Of a DNA stretch of 64,000 nt, positions 52,062 through 64,000 are shown piece by piece. The notes under the pieces were generated by a model. The model did no database searches, had not been told where the DNA came from, and saw only the letters and a list, made by a program, of their open reading frames with translations. Each line of letters begins with the position of its first letter. The stretch's first letter is position 1. The stretch comes from Thioploca sp. (GTDB lineage: Bacteria; Pseudomonadota; Gammaproteobacteria; Beggiatoales; Beggiatoaceae), in assembly GCA_012032555.1 (NCBI GenBank), contig JAAUSR010000008.1, positions 47,734-111,733 of the forward strand, in the 5' to 3' direction. Made by a program: the position numbers and the translations under genes.

Positions 52062-54556
52062 TCATTGCCAATGACCGATTAACAAAAAAGGTGCCCATAA
52101 AGCCGGGTGTTGATAACGACTGTCCTGCAATAAAAATTGTTGTGCCAGTTGTAAAGACCTGGCTTTAGATTGTTTTTGTTGATGTAATTGGCGATAAAAT
52201 TCCCTAATCAAAATCGCCGTCGCTTTATCATCAATGAGCCACAAAGTGGCCAAAGCACTTCTAGCGCCGGCTTTAAGGGCAATACCAGCTAATCCTAATG
52301 CCGCTTGTTCATCCCCAACCGCTGTTTGACAAGCACTTAAGGTTAATAATTCTACTGATTGATTGCGACGTTCGTGAAGTTGAATAAACTGTTTTAATTG
52401 ATTAATGGTTAGTTTCCCATCATAAGTCAGTAAAAAAGTTTTTTGCGGATCGCTATCGAATTGACCATGAGAAGCGATATGTAGAATAGAATACGGCGTA
52501 TTTTTTAAGGCTTTGCAAAATTGTCTACTGTAAATTCTTGATCCAGAAGCAAGGAAGCGTCTTCTTGATATAATTGTTGAATATCACGGGTTTCTGCAAT
52601 GACATTCGCTAATGCCGGATAATCTTGTACACTTTGCGATAATCCACTAATGAGAATTTTCGCCGCCGCTGGGGAATTAGAATCGGGTGCCGCTAAAGTG
52701 AGACTCGGAAGAGTCGCTATGGCATATTGAGTAATCAAAAATTCTTGACCATCATGCAAAGCGGCCAACGGAATCGTGCGCAATACCCCATCTGGGACGA
52801 TAATCAAAGTCGTTATTTGGTGAGTAGTTAACGTCGGTGTTAATGGTGCTATCAACCAACGGTATAAACGTTGGGCATACGGTAAAAAAGCCATCGTCTC
52901 CTGAGTTTCTAATTCAAACCGAAATTCATTGATTTCATCTTTTAAAATGGTCGCGGGAATAGGTATACTGACTCGTTGAATTAAACCCTTGCCTAAACTT
53001 AATAACCACTCAGTCCGATCGGCAAATAAAATGGGATAAAGTAAAGCCGTGTGCGCCGGTTGGAATTTTAAAATTGGTTGTTTATAATTATTCTGTGTGA
53101 CACATTCATCACGAAAGTAATCTTGTAATTCAAAGGTTTTCATCAACTCTATCGTGTCAAGCACTTGCTTAAACCCAGGTTGAGGGTCGTTCGCTTGCTC
53201 AGCACGCTGCAACAGTAAATCAGCGAGTTCTAAATAAATGGGACCTAAACGTTCTCGAAAAGGTTGTGAGGTTTTACGGTAACCAATAGCTAATTCCTGG
53301 CGAACCGGTTGTAAACTATTAACAGCCTGTTGGTAAGCTTGAATGGCTTCTTCGAGTTGTTGCTGCTGTTTAAATAATCGTCCTAATTGCCACTGCCAAC
53401 GATAAAGAATTTCTGAACCTTGTTCGGCTTGACTGAAGAAAGAATTTTTATCTTGTTTAGCATAGAAAATGGCTTGGCGAGTTAAACGTAAAGCTTCTGC
53501 ATCGTGTTGTTCTATTTCATTTAAATGTCCTAGATAACCGTAAGCATAAGAAATAAGACGTGAATGTGCCAGTTGTTTGGCAATCTTTAGCCCAGCGGTT
53601 AAAGTATGATATGCTATTTCTTGTAAATCAGCTCGATTTTGAAGAGCCGTTGCCGGGAGTAACTTTAAAAAGCGATCACTTAATTGGCTATGGACCTGTT
53701 CAGCCCAAGCACCAATACTAATCAAACTAAAAGCTTTGTCGTAATTATCCGCAACCGGTTCTAGTTGTTGTTGAGCTAACTGTAAACTGGTTACCGCTTG
53801 ATTCCATCGCGCTAATTTTAAATAAGCATAGGTTTTATTAGTGAGTATACGAGTAGCTAACAACCAGTCGCCAGCTTGTTTAGCTAAGTGGATACCTTGC
53901 TCATAAACAGCGAGTGCTTTAGCATAATAAGCTTCTGCTGCCAACACATTTCCTTCTTGATTCAAGAGGATAGCTTGTATTAACTGCGGTGTTTGAGAAG
54001 ATAAGAGCGATTTGCCTTGATTAAGATATTGACGTGCGGCCTTATCTTGACGTTGAGCGAGTGATATATCGCTTAAGCTGATAAACAATTTCACCCCTAT
54101 CTCAGCCAGTTCCTCTTTCATAGTGGTAGCGGTTGAGGTATCATTTTGAGCTGTTAGAAAAAGCGACTTAGCTTGTAAAAGGGTATCCAATGCGGATGGA
54201 GATAACCCTAATGCTTGATAAGCATTGCCAATTTGGATCCAAAGATTAATTTGTTGGGAAGGGTTCAAATTATCAGTCGTTAATAGCGATTGCCAATGGC
54301 GGATAGCTTGTTCAAATTGTCCCCGTTGTGAAGGAATCGTTCCCGGTTCCAACGCGGGATTTGCCAGTACAGATAAAACGAATAAACCATTGAAACCCAG
54401 TATCATTCCAACTTGATATGGCTTAAACATGAAAGCAAACCATTGAGATAATAAGTAAATCATTAATAATACGGCCAGGATTATCATGTTGTTTAGCAAT
54501 CCTATGGTTTTCAAGCGAAAGTATGACACGATACCAAAAAAAAGATTATAATTCAT
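52062..54556 (-). pseudogene. Exported TPR-CHAT domain protein, split by a -1 indel at 52512-52514
   Basis: ORF 52505-54556 carries TPRs and the start of CHAT; adding one A gives DNFAKALKNTPYSILHIASHGQFDSDPQKTFLLTYDGKLTINQLKQFIQLHERRNQSVELLTLSACQTAVGDEQAALGLAGIALKAGARSALATLWLIDDKAT..., continuous with ORF 52062-52253. Confidence 0.88.
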
Positions 54557-54623
54557 TTGAACTAAAATCAGTTAAATTTCCTAACTGGCCATAAATTGGC
54601 ATAAATTATTACGAGCGAATTAT

Positions 54624-55571
54624 TTGCAAATCTTCATGAAGCGACTGGGTATTTTCTTAATGGGACCAACCGCAGCTGGCAAAACTGACCTAGCGATTAC
54701 GCTCGTGAAACAGTTGCCGTGTGATATTATTAGCGTTGATTCGGCGATGATTTACCGAGAGATGAATATTGGCACCGCTAAGCCCAGTGCGGAAGTTCTT
54801 GCTCAAGCACCACATCGTCTAATTGATATCCGCGATCCGCTGGAATCTTATTCAGTCGCGCAATTTTGCCAAGAAGCATTGGCTGAAATTCAAGCGATTC
54901 AGTCGGTGGGTCGAATTCCCTTATTAGTGGGTGGCAGCATGCTCTATTTTCATAGTCTACAACAAGGGCTATCTCCGTTGCCACCAGCTGATTTGCCAGT
55001 ACGGCAGCATCTGCAACGGGAAGCTGAAGAGTTGGGGTGGCCGGCTTTACATCAACGTCTGGTTCGGATTGATCCCCTGGCAGCACAACGGATTCATCCC
55101 AATGATTCTCAACGGATTCAACGGGCACTTGAGGTTTACGAAGTATCGGGCTATACCATGACTACATGGTATGCTCAAGCCGTCACTCAACCGCAGTTAC
55201 AACCCCTGTTGAAATTAGTGCTTTGTCCAGAGCAACGTTCCGTTTTACATGCTAAAATAGCACAACGGTTTAATATGATGTTGGCTCAAGGTTTAATTGC
55301 CGAGGTAGATAATTTATTTCATCGTGGTGATCTAACAGCGGATTTACCCGCTATGCGTTGTGTGGGTTATCGACAAGTTTGGCGTTATTTGATGGGTCAG
55401 ATCGATTATACCAACTTGGTAGAAGCAGCGATTAGCGCCACGCGTCAAATGGCCAAGCGGCAACTGACTTGGTTACGTACTCAAGCGGATGCGATTTGGT
55501 TTGATAGTCAACAATCACAAGTGAGCAAAAATATCTTGAATCAGATAGAAAAAAACGTTACTTTTTCCTAA
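54624..55571 (+). CDS. miaA: tRNA dimethylallyltransferase
   Basis: GIFLMGPTAAGKTDLAITLVKQLPCDIISVDSAMIYREMNIGTAKPSAEV. Confidence 0.96.
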   Translation: MQIFMKRLGIFLMGPTAAGKTDLAITLVKQLPCDIISVDSAMIYREMNIGTAKPSAEVLAQAPHRLIDIRDPLESYSVAQFCQEALAEIQAIQSVGRIPLLVGGSMLYFHSLQQGLSPLPPADLPVRQHLQREAEELGWPALHQRLVRIDPLAAQRIHPNDSQRIQRALEVYEVSGYTMTTWYAQAVTQPQLQPLLKLVLCPEQRSVLHAKIAQRFNMMLAQGLIAEVDNLFHRGDLTADLPAMRCVGYRQVWRYLMGQIDYTNLVEAAISATRQMAKRQLTWLRTQADAIWFDSQQSQVSKNILNQIEKNVTFS

Positions 55572-55685
55572 ACCGGTTAAAACAGCTACTTATTTAAGTG
55601 TACAATAAAACTGGGATAAATTAATGGGCATCAAGCAAAATTATGCGAGGGAAGTCGTTTCAATGATAATAATATGGAGAATATT

Positions 55686-55964
55686 ATGAGTAAAGGGCAA
55701 TCACTACAAGACCCTTTTTTAAATGCATTACGTAAAGAACGGGTACAAGTTTCTATTTATTTAGTCAATGGCATTAAGCTACAAGGTTATGTAGATTCAT
55801 TTGACCAATTTGTCGTGTTACTTAAAAACTCAGTGAGTCAAATGGTATATAAACATGCTATTTCGACTATCGTACCCGCACGAAATGTCAAGATTAGCCA
55901 TGAGGAAGAAGGCGGCACGCCGGCTGAAGAAGAAGTGTCACCACCGCCACCAACTCCTGAATGA
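55686..55964 (+). CDS. hfq: RNA chaperone Hfq
   Basis: [66 protein letters not shown]. Confidence 0.98.
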   Translation: MSKGQSLQDPFLNALRKERVQVSIYLVNGIKLQGYVDSFDQFVVLLKNSVSQMVYKHAISTIVPARNVKISHEEEGGTPAEEEVSPPPPTPE

Positions 55965-56048
55965 CGACGTGTTAGGAAATGTCACTTCATCAAACTTGAG
56001 GAGGAGGAAATTACTTGCTCTGGTGAAATTAACTAAGAGGTAATAAGT

Positions 56049-57356
56049 ATGTTTGAGCGACCTCGCCAAGGTGAAAAGGCTATCTTAGTACATATGAATA
56101 TGATAGGGATGTTTGAACCAGCAACGCTATCTGAATTTGAAGAGTTAGCCAGTGCGGCCGGGGTGATAACTGTCGGACAAATCACTGGAACACGTCAAAG
56201 TCCAGATCCCAGTTATTTTGTCGGTAAAGGTAAATTACAAGAAATAATAGCATTTGTTCAAGCACAACCAGTTGAAGTGGTGTTATTTAATCATACCTTA
56301 ACCCCAACACAAGAACGTAATCTGGAACAGAGCCTCGGTTGTCGGGTGGTGGATCGCACGGGTGTTATCTTAGATATCTTTGCCCAGCGAGCTCGCTCTT
56401 TTGAAGGTAAATTACAAGTTGAGTTAGCCCAACTCAACTATTTATCTACTCGTTTAGTACGGGGTTGGACTCACTTGGAACGACAACGAGGGGGTATTGG
56501 TTTGCGCGGTCCAGGTGAAACCCAATTAGAAACCGACCGTCGTTTAATTGCGGAACGGATTAAAGCCATTAATAAACGCTTAGAGAAAGTTACCCAACAA
56601 CGAAAATTGGGCAGAAAAGCTAGACAACGGGCACAACTGCCAGTGGTTGCTTTAGTGGGTTATACTAATGCAGGTAAATCGACTTTGTTTAATTGTCTAA
56701 CCACGGCCAAAACTTATGTTGCTGATCAGTTATTTGCAACCTTGGATGCGACCTTACGTCGGGTTCAGTTGCCCAATAAAATAGGCGTGATTTTGGCGGA
56801 TACAGTTGGTTTTATTCAACAATTACCTCATGATCTGATTGCCGCATTTCGAGCCACTTTAGAAGAGACCCGCCAAGCGAGTTTATTGCTGCATGTCGTT
56901 GATGCGAGTGATACTGACCGACAATGGCGCATAGAGCAAGTCAACCAAGTCCTGGCAGATATTGATGCGGCTGAAATACCGCAACTGATTATTTATAATA
57001 AAATTGATAAATTACCCCATTGTTTACCACATGATGAAAGTGGTAACAACGCCACTCAAGTAAGTAAAATCTGGTTGTCAGCCAGCCAAGGCAGTGGAAT
57101 TAATTTGTTACAGACGGCATTAGCCAAATACTTTGATAAGGAAATGGTACATCACTGGGTAAAGGTGCCGGTACAAGCCGGTGAACTACGATCACGTTTA
57201 TTTACTTTAGGAATAGTATTGCAAGAACAATATACTGATAATGGTGATAGTCTACTAGAAATACAAATGTCAGCAGTCTATTTTAACCAATTAATTAAAG
57301 CTGAACCGACCTTGCAACTTATTCAACCGCTTGCTAGTCTTTATCAAACTTCATAA
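56049..57356 (+). CDS. hflX: GTPase HflX
   Basis: RGGIGLRGPGETQLETDRRLI; VALVGYTNAGKSTLFNCLT; DTVGFIQQLPHDLIAAFRATLEE. Confidence 0.97.
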   Translation: MFERPRQGEKAILVHMNMIGMFEPATLSEFEELASAAGVITVGQITGTRQSPDPSYFVGKGKLQEIIAFVQAQPVEVVLFNHTLTPTQERNLEQSLGCRVVDRTGVILDIFAQRARSFEGKLQVELAQLNYLSTRLVRGWTHLERQRGGIGLRGPGETQLETDRRLIAERIKAINKRLEKVTQQRKLGRKARQRAQLPVVALVGYTNAGKSTLFNCLTTAKTYVADQLFATLDATLRRVQLPNKIGVILADTVGFIQQLPHDLIAAFRATLEETRQASLLLHVVDASDTDRQWRIEQVNQVLADIDAAEIPQLIIYNKIDKLPHCLPHDESGNNATQVSKIWLSASQGSGINLLQTALAKYFDKEMVHHWVKVPVQAGELRSRLFTLGIVLQEQYTDNGDSLLEIQMSAVYFNQLIKAEPTLQLIQPLASLYQTS

Positions 57357-57495
57357 AATCCACAGTGGGAAAACCTAAACTCACCGGCTTTGATGAATTA
57401 ACTATGAGAAATCAAAGGTGATTTTCCTAAATGAGAGAAATACTTACTGTCACATTATTAGCTACATTAATATGAGCAAGCTTTAAGGAGTATAC

Positions 57496-58650
57496 ATGGC
57501 CTGGAATGAACCGGGTGGTAATGGGAGCAAAGATCCTTGGGGCCACCGTAAAAACGAACAAGGTCCCCCAGATTTAGATGAAGTGATTAAAAAAATGCGC
57601 GATAAATTCGGTGGCTGGTTTGGAGGCAAGCCCAATAAACCAACTGGCGGTGGCGGCGGGAATTTTAGTGGCTTAGCTATCACTACGGTCCTGGTGGTGT
57701 TATTCCCCCTCTGGCTGTTATTTGGCTTTTACATTGTACAACCCGCTGAGCGGGGAGTGGTTACTCGGTTTGGTCGTTATCAACAAACTACTGACCAAGG
57801 GTTACATTGGCATTTACCTTATCCAATTGAAAATGTTCAAAAAATTGACGTTCAGCAAGTCCGTGCGGTCAATCATAAAGCGTTGATGCTCACTGAAGAT
57901 GAAAATATCGTGGAAATTGAACTAGTGGTCCAATACCGTGTGGGAGAAAATAAAGAGGATGCTAAGGATTATCTCTTCAATGTGTTGGAACCAGATAATA
58001 CTTTACATCAAGCGACTGAAAGTGCTTTACGGGAAATTGTGGGGTCAAGTAATATGGATGCCGTATTAACTAATGAACGCGATCGCGTTGCCGCTGACGC
58101 TAAAAAATTAATTCAAACGATTGTAGATCATTACCAAACGGGTTTAAAAGTTATCAGTGTCAATATGCAAAATGCTCAACCACCGGAAGCAGTTCAATCT
58201 GCATTTGCCGATGTGATTAAAGCCCGTGAGGATGAAGAAAGAAGTAAAAATAAAGCTCAAGCCTATAAAAACGGCGTCGTTGAACAAGCGGGTGGTACTG
58301 CTGGTAAACTCATTGAGGAAGCTAAAGCTTATAAATCAATGGTCGTTGCCCATGCTCAAGGTGAAACTCAACGCTTTGCTAAAATTTTAACTGAATATGA
58401 AAAAGCGCCAATGATTACACGACAACGTTTATATTTAGAAGCGATGGAATCCGTGTTAAATAATACCAGTAAAATTCTCGTTGATGTCCCCGGAAATAAT
58501 CTTATGGTATTACCATTGGATAAGATCTTTACTTCCTCCCAGTTGACTGAAGCTGCAAAACTAACACCGACTTCACCCTCAACGATGAACCGGTCTTCTC
58601 AATCAGAAGATAATAAAAAGAATGATCCCCGTAGTAGAGGAGATCGCTAA
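57496..58650 (+). CDS. hflK: FtsH protease modulator HflK
   Basis: Gly-rich N-terminus, SPFH domain, order hflX-hflK-hflC. Confidence 0.97.
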   Translation: MAWNEPGGNGSKDPWGHRKNEQGPPDLDEVIKKMRDKFGGWFGGKPNKPTGGGGGNFSGLAITTVLVVLFPLWLLFGFYIVQPAERGVVTRFGRYQQTTDQGLHWHLPYPIENVQKIDVQQVRAVNHKALMLTEDENIVEIELVVQYRVGENKEDAKDYLFNVLEPDNTLHQATESALREIVGSSNMDAVLTNERDRVAADAKKLIQTIVDHYQTGLKVISVNMQNAQPPEAVQSAFADVIKAREDEERSKNKAQAYKNGVVEQAGGTAGKLIEEAKAYKSMVVAHAQGETQRFAKILTEYEKAPMITRQRLYLEAMESVLNNTSKILVDVPGNNLMVLPLDKIFTSSQLTEAAKLTPTSPSTMNRSSQSEDNKKNDPRSRGDR

Positions 58651-59633
58651 TGATGTCAAAGCCAACTACACTCGGATTAATGGTGATAGTGCTCACGGTT
58701 GGATTAATGGCAGCCTTTATTGTCAAAGAAACCGAATTACCGCTGATATTGCGTTTAGGAAAAATCATTAGCCCCCAAATCATTGGTGTTGATGAATTAA
58801 GCCCAGGGCTACATTTCAAATGGCCCGTTTTTGACAAGGTGGTTAAATTTGATAAACGTATTCACAATTTGGATGTCCCATCAGAACATTTCTTAACCAT
58901 TGAAAAGAAAAACCTCATTGTAGATTCTTTCATCAAATGGCGAATTGTGGATGTCATTGGCTATTTTAAAACCATGGGTGATAATCCTGAGCGTGCTGAA
59001 CAACGTGCTAAACAACGCTTGGGAGAGGTTATTGCGGATGGATTACGTAATGAATTTGGTAAACGTACTATTAATGATGTCGTTTCTGGGGAGCGTTCCG
59101 AAATTATGGATCGGGTCACGACAATTGTTTCCGAACGTGCTAAAGAATTTGGAATGAAAATTATTGACGTCCGTATCAAACGGATCGAACTGCCTAAAGA
59201 AGTCAGTAGCTCAGTTTATCGACGAATGGAAGCAGAACGTGAACAATATGCCAAGCAATTACGTTCGCAAGGCGAAGCGGAGGCTGTTCGTATTCAAGCG
59301 AATGCTGACCGTGAAAGCATCGAAATTATTGCTAAAGCTGAACGTGACGCTCAGAAAATCCGAGGTGAAGGTGATGCGACCGCCGCTGAAATTTATGCCC
59401 AAGCCTTCAACCAAAATCAGGAATTTTATACCTTATATCGTAGTCTTAATGCTTACAAAACGATCTTTAACAATAAAAATGATATCTTACTGATTCAGCC
59501 ACATTCTGATTTCTTTAATTATTTTAATAATATGGGAAGTGTCACTTCTTCCTTAACGACGGAATCGGCTGCTAAAACAGCCACGAGTCACCCGATTATT
59601 TTGCCTTCACCACCAACTGAGACTGATAAATAA
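58650..59633 (+). CDS. hflC: FtsH protease modulator HflC
   Basis: AFIVKETELPLILRLGKI...KWPVFDKVVKFDKRIHNLDVPSEHFLTIEKKNLIVDSFIKWRI. Confidence 0.96.
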   Translation: MMSKPTTLGLMVIVLTVGLMAAFIVKETELPLILRLGKIISPQIIGVDELSPGLHFKWPVFDKVVKFDKRIHNLDVPSEHFLTIEKKNLIVDSFIKWRIVDVIGYFKTMGDNPERAEQRAKQRLGEVIADGLRNEFGKRTINDVVSGERSEIMDRVTTIVSERAKEFGMKIIDVRIKRIELPKEVSSSVYRRMEAEREQYAKQLRSQGEAEAVRIQANADRESIEIIAKAERDAQKIRGEGDATAAEIYAQAFNQNQEFYTLYRSLNAYKTIFNNKNDILLIQPHSDFFNYFNNMGSVTSSLTTESAAKTATSHPIILPSPPTETDK

Positions 59634-59694
59634 GTCATTCATCACGAATAAATGCGATTAACTGTCAGTTAGTTTGAATTCTCAAAGGAACATT

Positions 59695-59880
59695 ATGTGG
59701 GAACAATTTGGGATCGCTATCGCTTTATTGTTGGTGATTGAAGGTATAATTCCTTTCCTCAGTCCAACTGGATGGCGTAAAACCCTACAAGTTATTAGCG
59801 AAATGCCCGATGAGAAAGTCCGTTTAATCGGTCTGGTGAGTATGATATCTGGTGTAATACTTTTATATCTCATCCATTAA
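59695..59880 (+). CDS. DUF2065 family small membrane protein
   Basis: MWEQFGIAIALLLVIEGIIPFLSPTGWRKTLQVISEMPDEKVRLIGLVSMISGVILLYLIH; between hflC and hisZ. Confidence 0.9.
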   Translation: MWEQFGIAIALLLVIEGIIPFLSPTGWRKTLQVISEMPDEKVRLIGLVSMISGVILLYLIH

Positions 59881-59918
59881 ACTGCCCCCATGACAGCCAT
59901 TAATTATTGATAACAAAC

Positions 59919-61175
59919 ATGAGCTATCAAGATCGTTGGTTATTACCGGCTGGCATTATCGACAGCTTACCAGAAGAATCGGCTCACTTAGAAAAATTAC
60001 GTCGCCGATTGCTCGATGTTTATGCCACTTGGGGGTATGAACTCGTTATCCCACCACTGATGGAATACTTAGAATCTCTCTTAGTGGGTACCGGGCAAAT
60101 ACTCGATTTGCAAACCTTTAAATTAACTGATCAGTTTACCGGTCGGTTGATGGGAATTCGTGCTGATATGACACCACAAATAGCACGTATCGATGCCCAC
60201 CGTCTGCGGCGAGAAGTACCCACTCGATTATGTTATTTAGGAACCGTATTACACACTCGTCCCAATTCATTTTCTGGTTCACGTTCTCCCTTGCAAGTTG
60301 GTGTAGAACTATTTGGTTATCAAGGGGTTGATAGTGATATTGAAATTCTCTCTTTAATGCTGGAAACGCTAGAAATAACCGGCATTACTGATTTCCATAT
60401 CGATATAGGACATGTTGAAATTTATCGTCGTTTAATAGCACAAGCTAAACGCGAAATTAAACAAACACAACAACCTATCCCAACAACTATTCAAACAGAC
60501 CGTGAAGAGGAAAACGAAGAACCGCTATTTGAATTTGAAGAACCATTGTTCGATGCGATTAAACGTAAAGCTAACACTGAGATAAAAACGTTATTATCTC
60601 AATGGAATATTTCCCAGCCGTTACGCCAAATGTTAAGTGAATTACCACAACTTCATGGTGATGCGCAAGTTTTGCAAGCTGCCCGTCGAATATTTAATCG
60701 GGCTCCACATGGTGTCCATACCGCTTTGGATGAATTAGAGCAACTACAAGCACAATGGCATGGAATACCGCTGCATTTCGATTTAGCTGAATTACGTGGT
60801 TATAGTTATCATATGGGCGTCATTTTCGCCGCTTATGTTTCCCAACATGGGCGAGCTATCGCTAAAGGTGGGCGTTACGATATTGGCAAATCTTTTGGCT
60901 GTTCTCGACCCGCTACCGGTTTCAGTACCAACTTAAGAACCATAGTGTCTCTTCAACCGGAGATACTTTCCACGAAACCGGCTGCCATTTTTGCGCCACC
61001 AACGCCGACTGATGCGCTTTTAGCGACGACCTTAGCCACAACTATTCGACAACTGCGCGAACAAGGAGAAGTGGTTATTAGTCGATTACCTCATCAAATT
61101 GGTGATGCCCAAGCGATGGGATGTGACCGTGAATTACGTTTAACTGCAACCGGGTGGCAAGTTACCCCATTATAA
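59919..61175 (+). CDS. hisZ: ATP phosphoribosyltransferase regulatory subunit
   Basis: MSYQDRWLLPAGIIDSLPEESAHLEKLRRRLLDVYATWGYELVIPPLMEYLESLL; class II aaRS-like fold; upstream of purA. Confidence 0.94.
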   Translation: MSYQDRWLLPAGIIDSLPEESAHLEKLRRRLLDVYATWGYELVIPPLMEYLESLLVGTGQILDLQTFKLTDQFTGRLMGIRADMTPQIARIDAHRLRREVPTRLCYLGTVLHTRPNSFSGSRSPLQVGVELFGYQGVDSDIEILSLMLETLEITGITDFHIDIGHVEIYRRLIAQAKREIKQTQQPIPTTIQTDREEENEEPLFEFEEPLFDAIKRKANTEIKTLLSQWNISQPLRQMLSELPQLHGDAQVLQAARRIFNRAPHGVHTALDELEQLQAQWHGIPLHFDLAELRGYSYHMGVIFAAYVSQHGRAIAKGGRYDIGKSFGCSRPATGFSTNLRTIVSLQPEILSTKPAAIFAPPTPTDALLATTLATTIRQLREQGEVVISRLPHQIGDAQAMGCDRELRLTATGWQVTPL

Positions 61176-61203
61176 AAAAATCCTGATAATTGATAACTGA
61201 TAA

Positions 61204-62517
<1,314 letters not shown>

Positions 62518-62539
62518 CCATCACAAACGAAAATTAGGT

Positions 62540-62560
62540 AGGGTGGGCATTGCCCACCCT
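62540..62560. repeat. Palindrome AGGGTGGGCATTGCCCACCCT downstream of purA
   Basis: Near-perfect palindrome read directly; same core as 38243-38272. Confidence 0.75.
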
Positions 62561-62658
62561 GATGGGTGATGGGTGTGCGGTGCACACGGGTTGTTGTTCC
62601 TAAATAATGCACCTTACTAGTTGAATAAGAAAAAATGTAGCCTTTCTTATTGTTACCA

Positions 62659-63780
62659 TCAACGACGGATTACTCTATTTTGGTACTCATAAGCACCAAT
62701 ATCACAATGACTGCCAGTTAAACGATCAGAAACACGAGGAATACCACGTTGGTCCCGATTATTAACTGGTTTAGCTATACAAATCGCATCATCACCGTTA
62801 TCAATAGCAATACTACCAGAAAGTAAAGCATGAGTTAGTGTGGGGCCACCATTATTAGCTAGGAGGCTAAGTTGGGGATCACCGCTCCAGGTGGGATTAC
62901 AGCTACCGTCTTCAATTAAGGTGCTCCTAATGGTAAATTTATTACTGCTATTATAACAATCACCACCCTCGCTATTAGCAATAATACTGTTGGCAATTTG
63001 ACTATTGCCCTCATTAAAAATACCACCGATAGTAGTAGCTTGATTGTTAGATAAAGTACTATTAATGACAGTTAAGTTATCTAGGTTATAAATACCGCCA
63101 CCCCAAGAGGCACTATTACCTGATAGAGTCGAGTTAACAGTAATAACATCGCCGCCCGCATTATAAATGCCACCACCGTTGGAAGCCAAATTCGATGATA
63201 ATTCGCTTTGATCAATGGTTATGGTACCTCCAGCCATATTAAGAATACCGCCACCATCATCTGTATTTTGAGCAATATTATTTAATAATCTACTTTTGGT
63301 GAGTGTTACATTGGCACCAAAGGGACCTAAATTGAAGATACCAGCACCGCCATTGTTAGCGTGGGTAACGTAAGCGCATTCAGTAGTGTTTCCCTGTAAG
63401 GTACTATTGGTAATATTTAAAGTACCCGCATTGAAAATGCCACCGCCACCACAGGGATGAAAACCATTATTATCTTCAGCAATATTGCTCAATAATTTGC
63501 TATTAGTGATAGTTAATTCGCCTTCGTTATCAATTCCACCACCAAGGTTAGCTGTATTACCAAATAAGATGCTATCGGTAATGCTTAAAATGCCATAATT
63601 TTCTATACCACCACCACCCATAGTCCAATAGTAATTAGCAAAACCATTAGCAATGGTCATTTTATTAATGCTAACAATCGCATTACTATTGATAACAAAC
63701 ACACGATTAATTCCTTCTCCGCTGATAGTTAACTTATCTGCACCGGGACCTTGAAAATCGATATTACTAGAGTTGTATCA
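62659..63780 (-). pseudogene. CSLREA-type parallel beta-helix protein, 5' part removed by an IS insertion at about 63780
   Basis: Frame extends past the ORF Met to 63780: YNSSNIDFQGPGADKLTISGEGINRVFVINSNAIVSINKMTIANG, aligning with NLILKGPGAEKLTLSGNFQTNVFYIDSGATVKINGVKIIEG of 46871-48706; C-terminus GSHCDIGAYEYQ. Confidence 0.82.
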
Positions 63781-64000
63781 CGTTAAAAACCAATCAATTA
63801 GCTAAGTAAAAATTCCATAGTCCAGCACAGACACCAATTATTTCATCATATAAATCAATTGTATGAAATCTAATTTATTGACAAGTGTTCTGTAGCGTTT
63901 CATGCCAGAAATGCTATTTTCTACAAAAATTCGTTCTTTAGCTACCTTCTTGTTGCCATTTTTTTGATTTTTAGTTAATTTGCCATTTTTTTTACGTTTT
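63781..64000 (-). mobile_element. IS (IS5-like) transposase C-terminus, frame broken, running off window
   Basis: Reverse strand: KRKKNGKLTKNQKNGNKKVAKERIFVENSISGMKRYRTLVNKL, then after a one-base shift RFHTIDLYDEIIGVCAGLWNFYLAN*. Confidence 0.75.

Overview
The window is a contiguous stretch of chromosome, AT-leaning, from a gammaproteobacterium. Gene content and intergenic TAACTGA heptamers suggest a Beggiatoaceae/Thiotrichales-like sulfur bacterium (inference only). Most of it is housekeeping clusters: tsaC-topA-smg-dprA-LysM; ftsB-ispD-ispF; YqiJ/YqiK-like flotillin; tgt; ovoA; rpoD-dnaG-yqeY-rpsU; serS-DUF190-crcB; sppA-HAD-rluC // rne; acs; glmU; miaA-hfq-hflX-hflK-hflC-DUF2065-hisZ-purA. 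Accessory material lies mainly at 21-24 kb (two RCC1-like secreted repeat proteins), 40.6-49.4 kb and 62.6-64 kb. The 40.6-49.4 kb part holds a degraded type ISP-like R-M gene carrying a PIN module and a MITE-like palindrome, VapBC remnants, IS remnants, a CSLREA beta-helix protein and an operator-like array. At 50-54.6 kb there is a TpsA/FHA-like exoprotein next to an exported TPR-CHAT protein. The last kilobase has a second CSLREA-type beta-helix gene cut by an IS. At least five genes are split by what look like single-base deletions, mostly in homopolymers; I reconstructed these by reading the adjacent frame. The best candidates for something undescribed are the TPR-CHAT/FHA pair, the phased TTTGAC-N5-GTCAAATTGGAC array at about 48.95-49.05 kb, and the palindromic mobile repeats. 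I did not see a clear-cut new defense or biosynthetic system. No searches or computations were run; family calls rest on recognised motifs.
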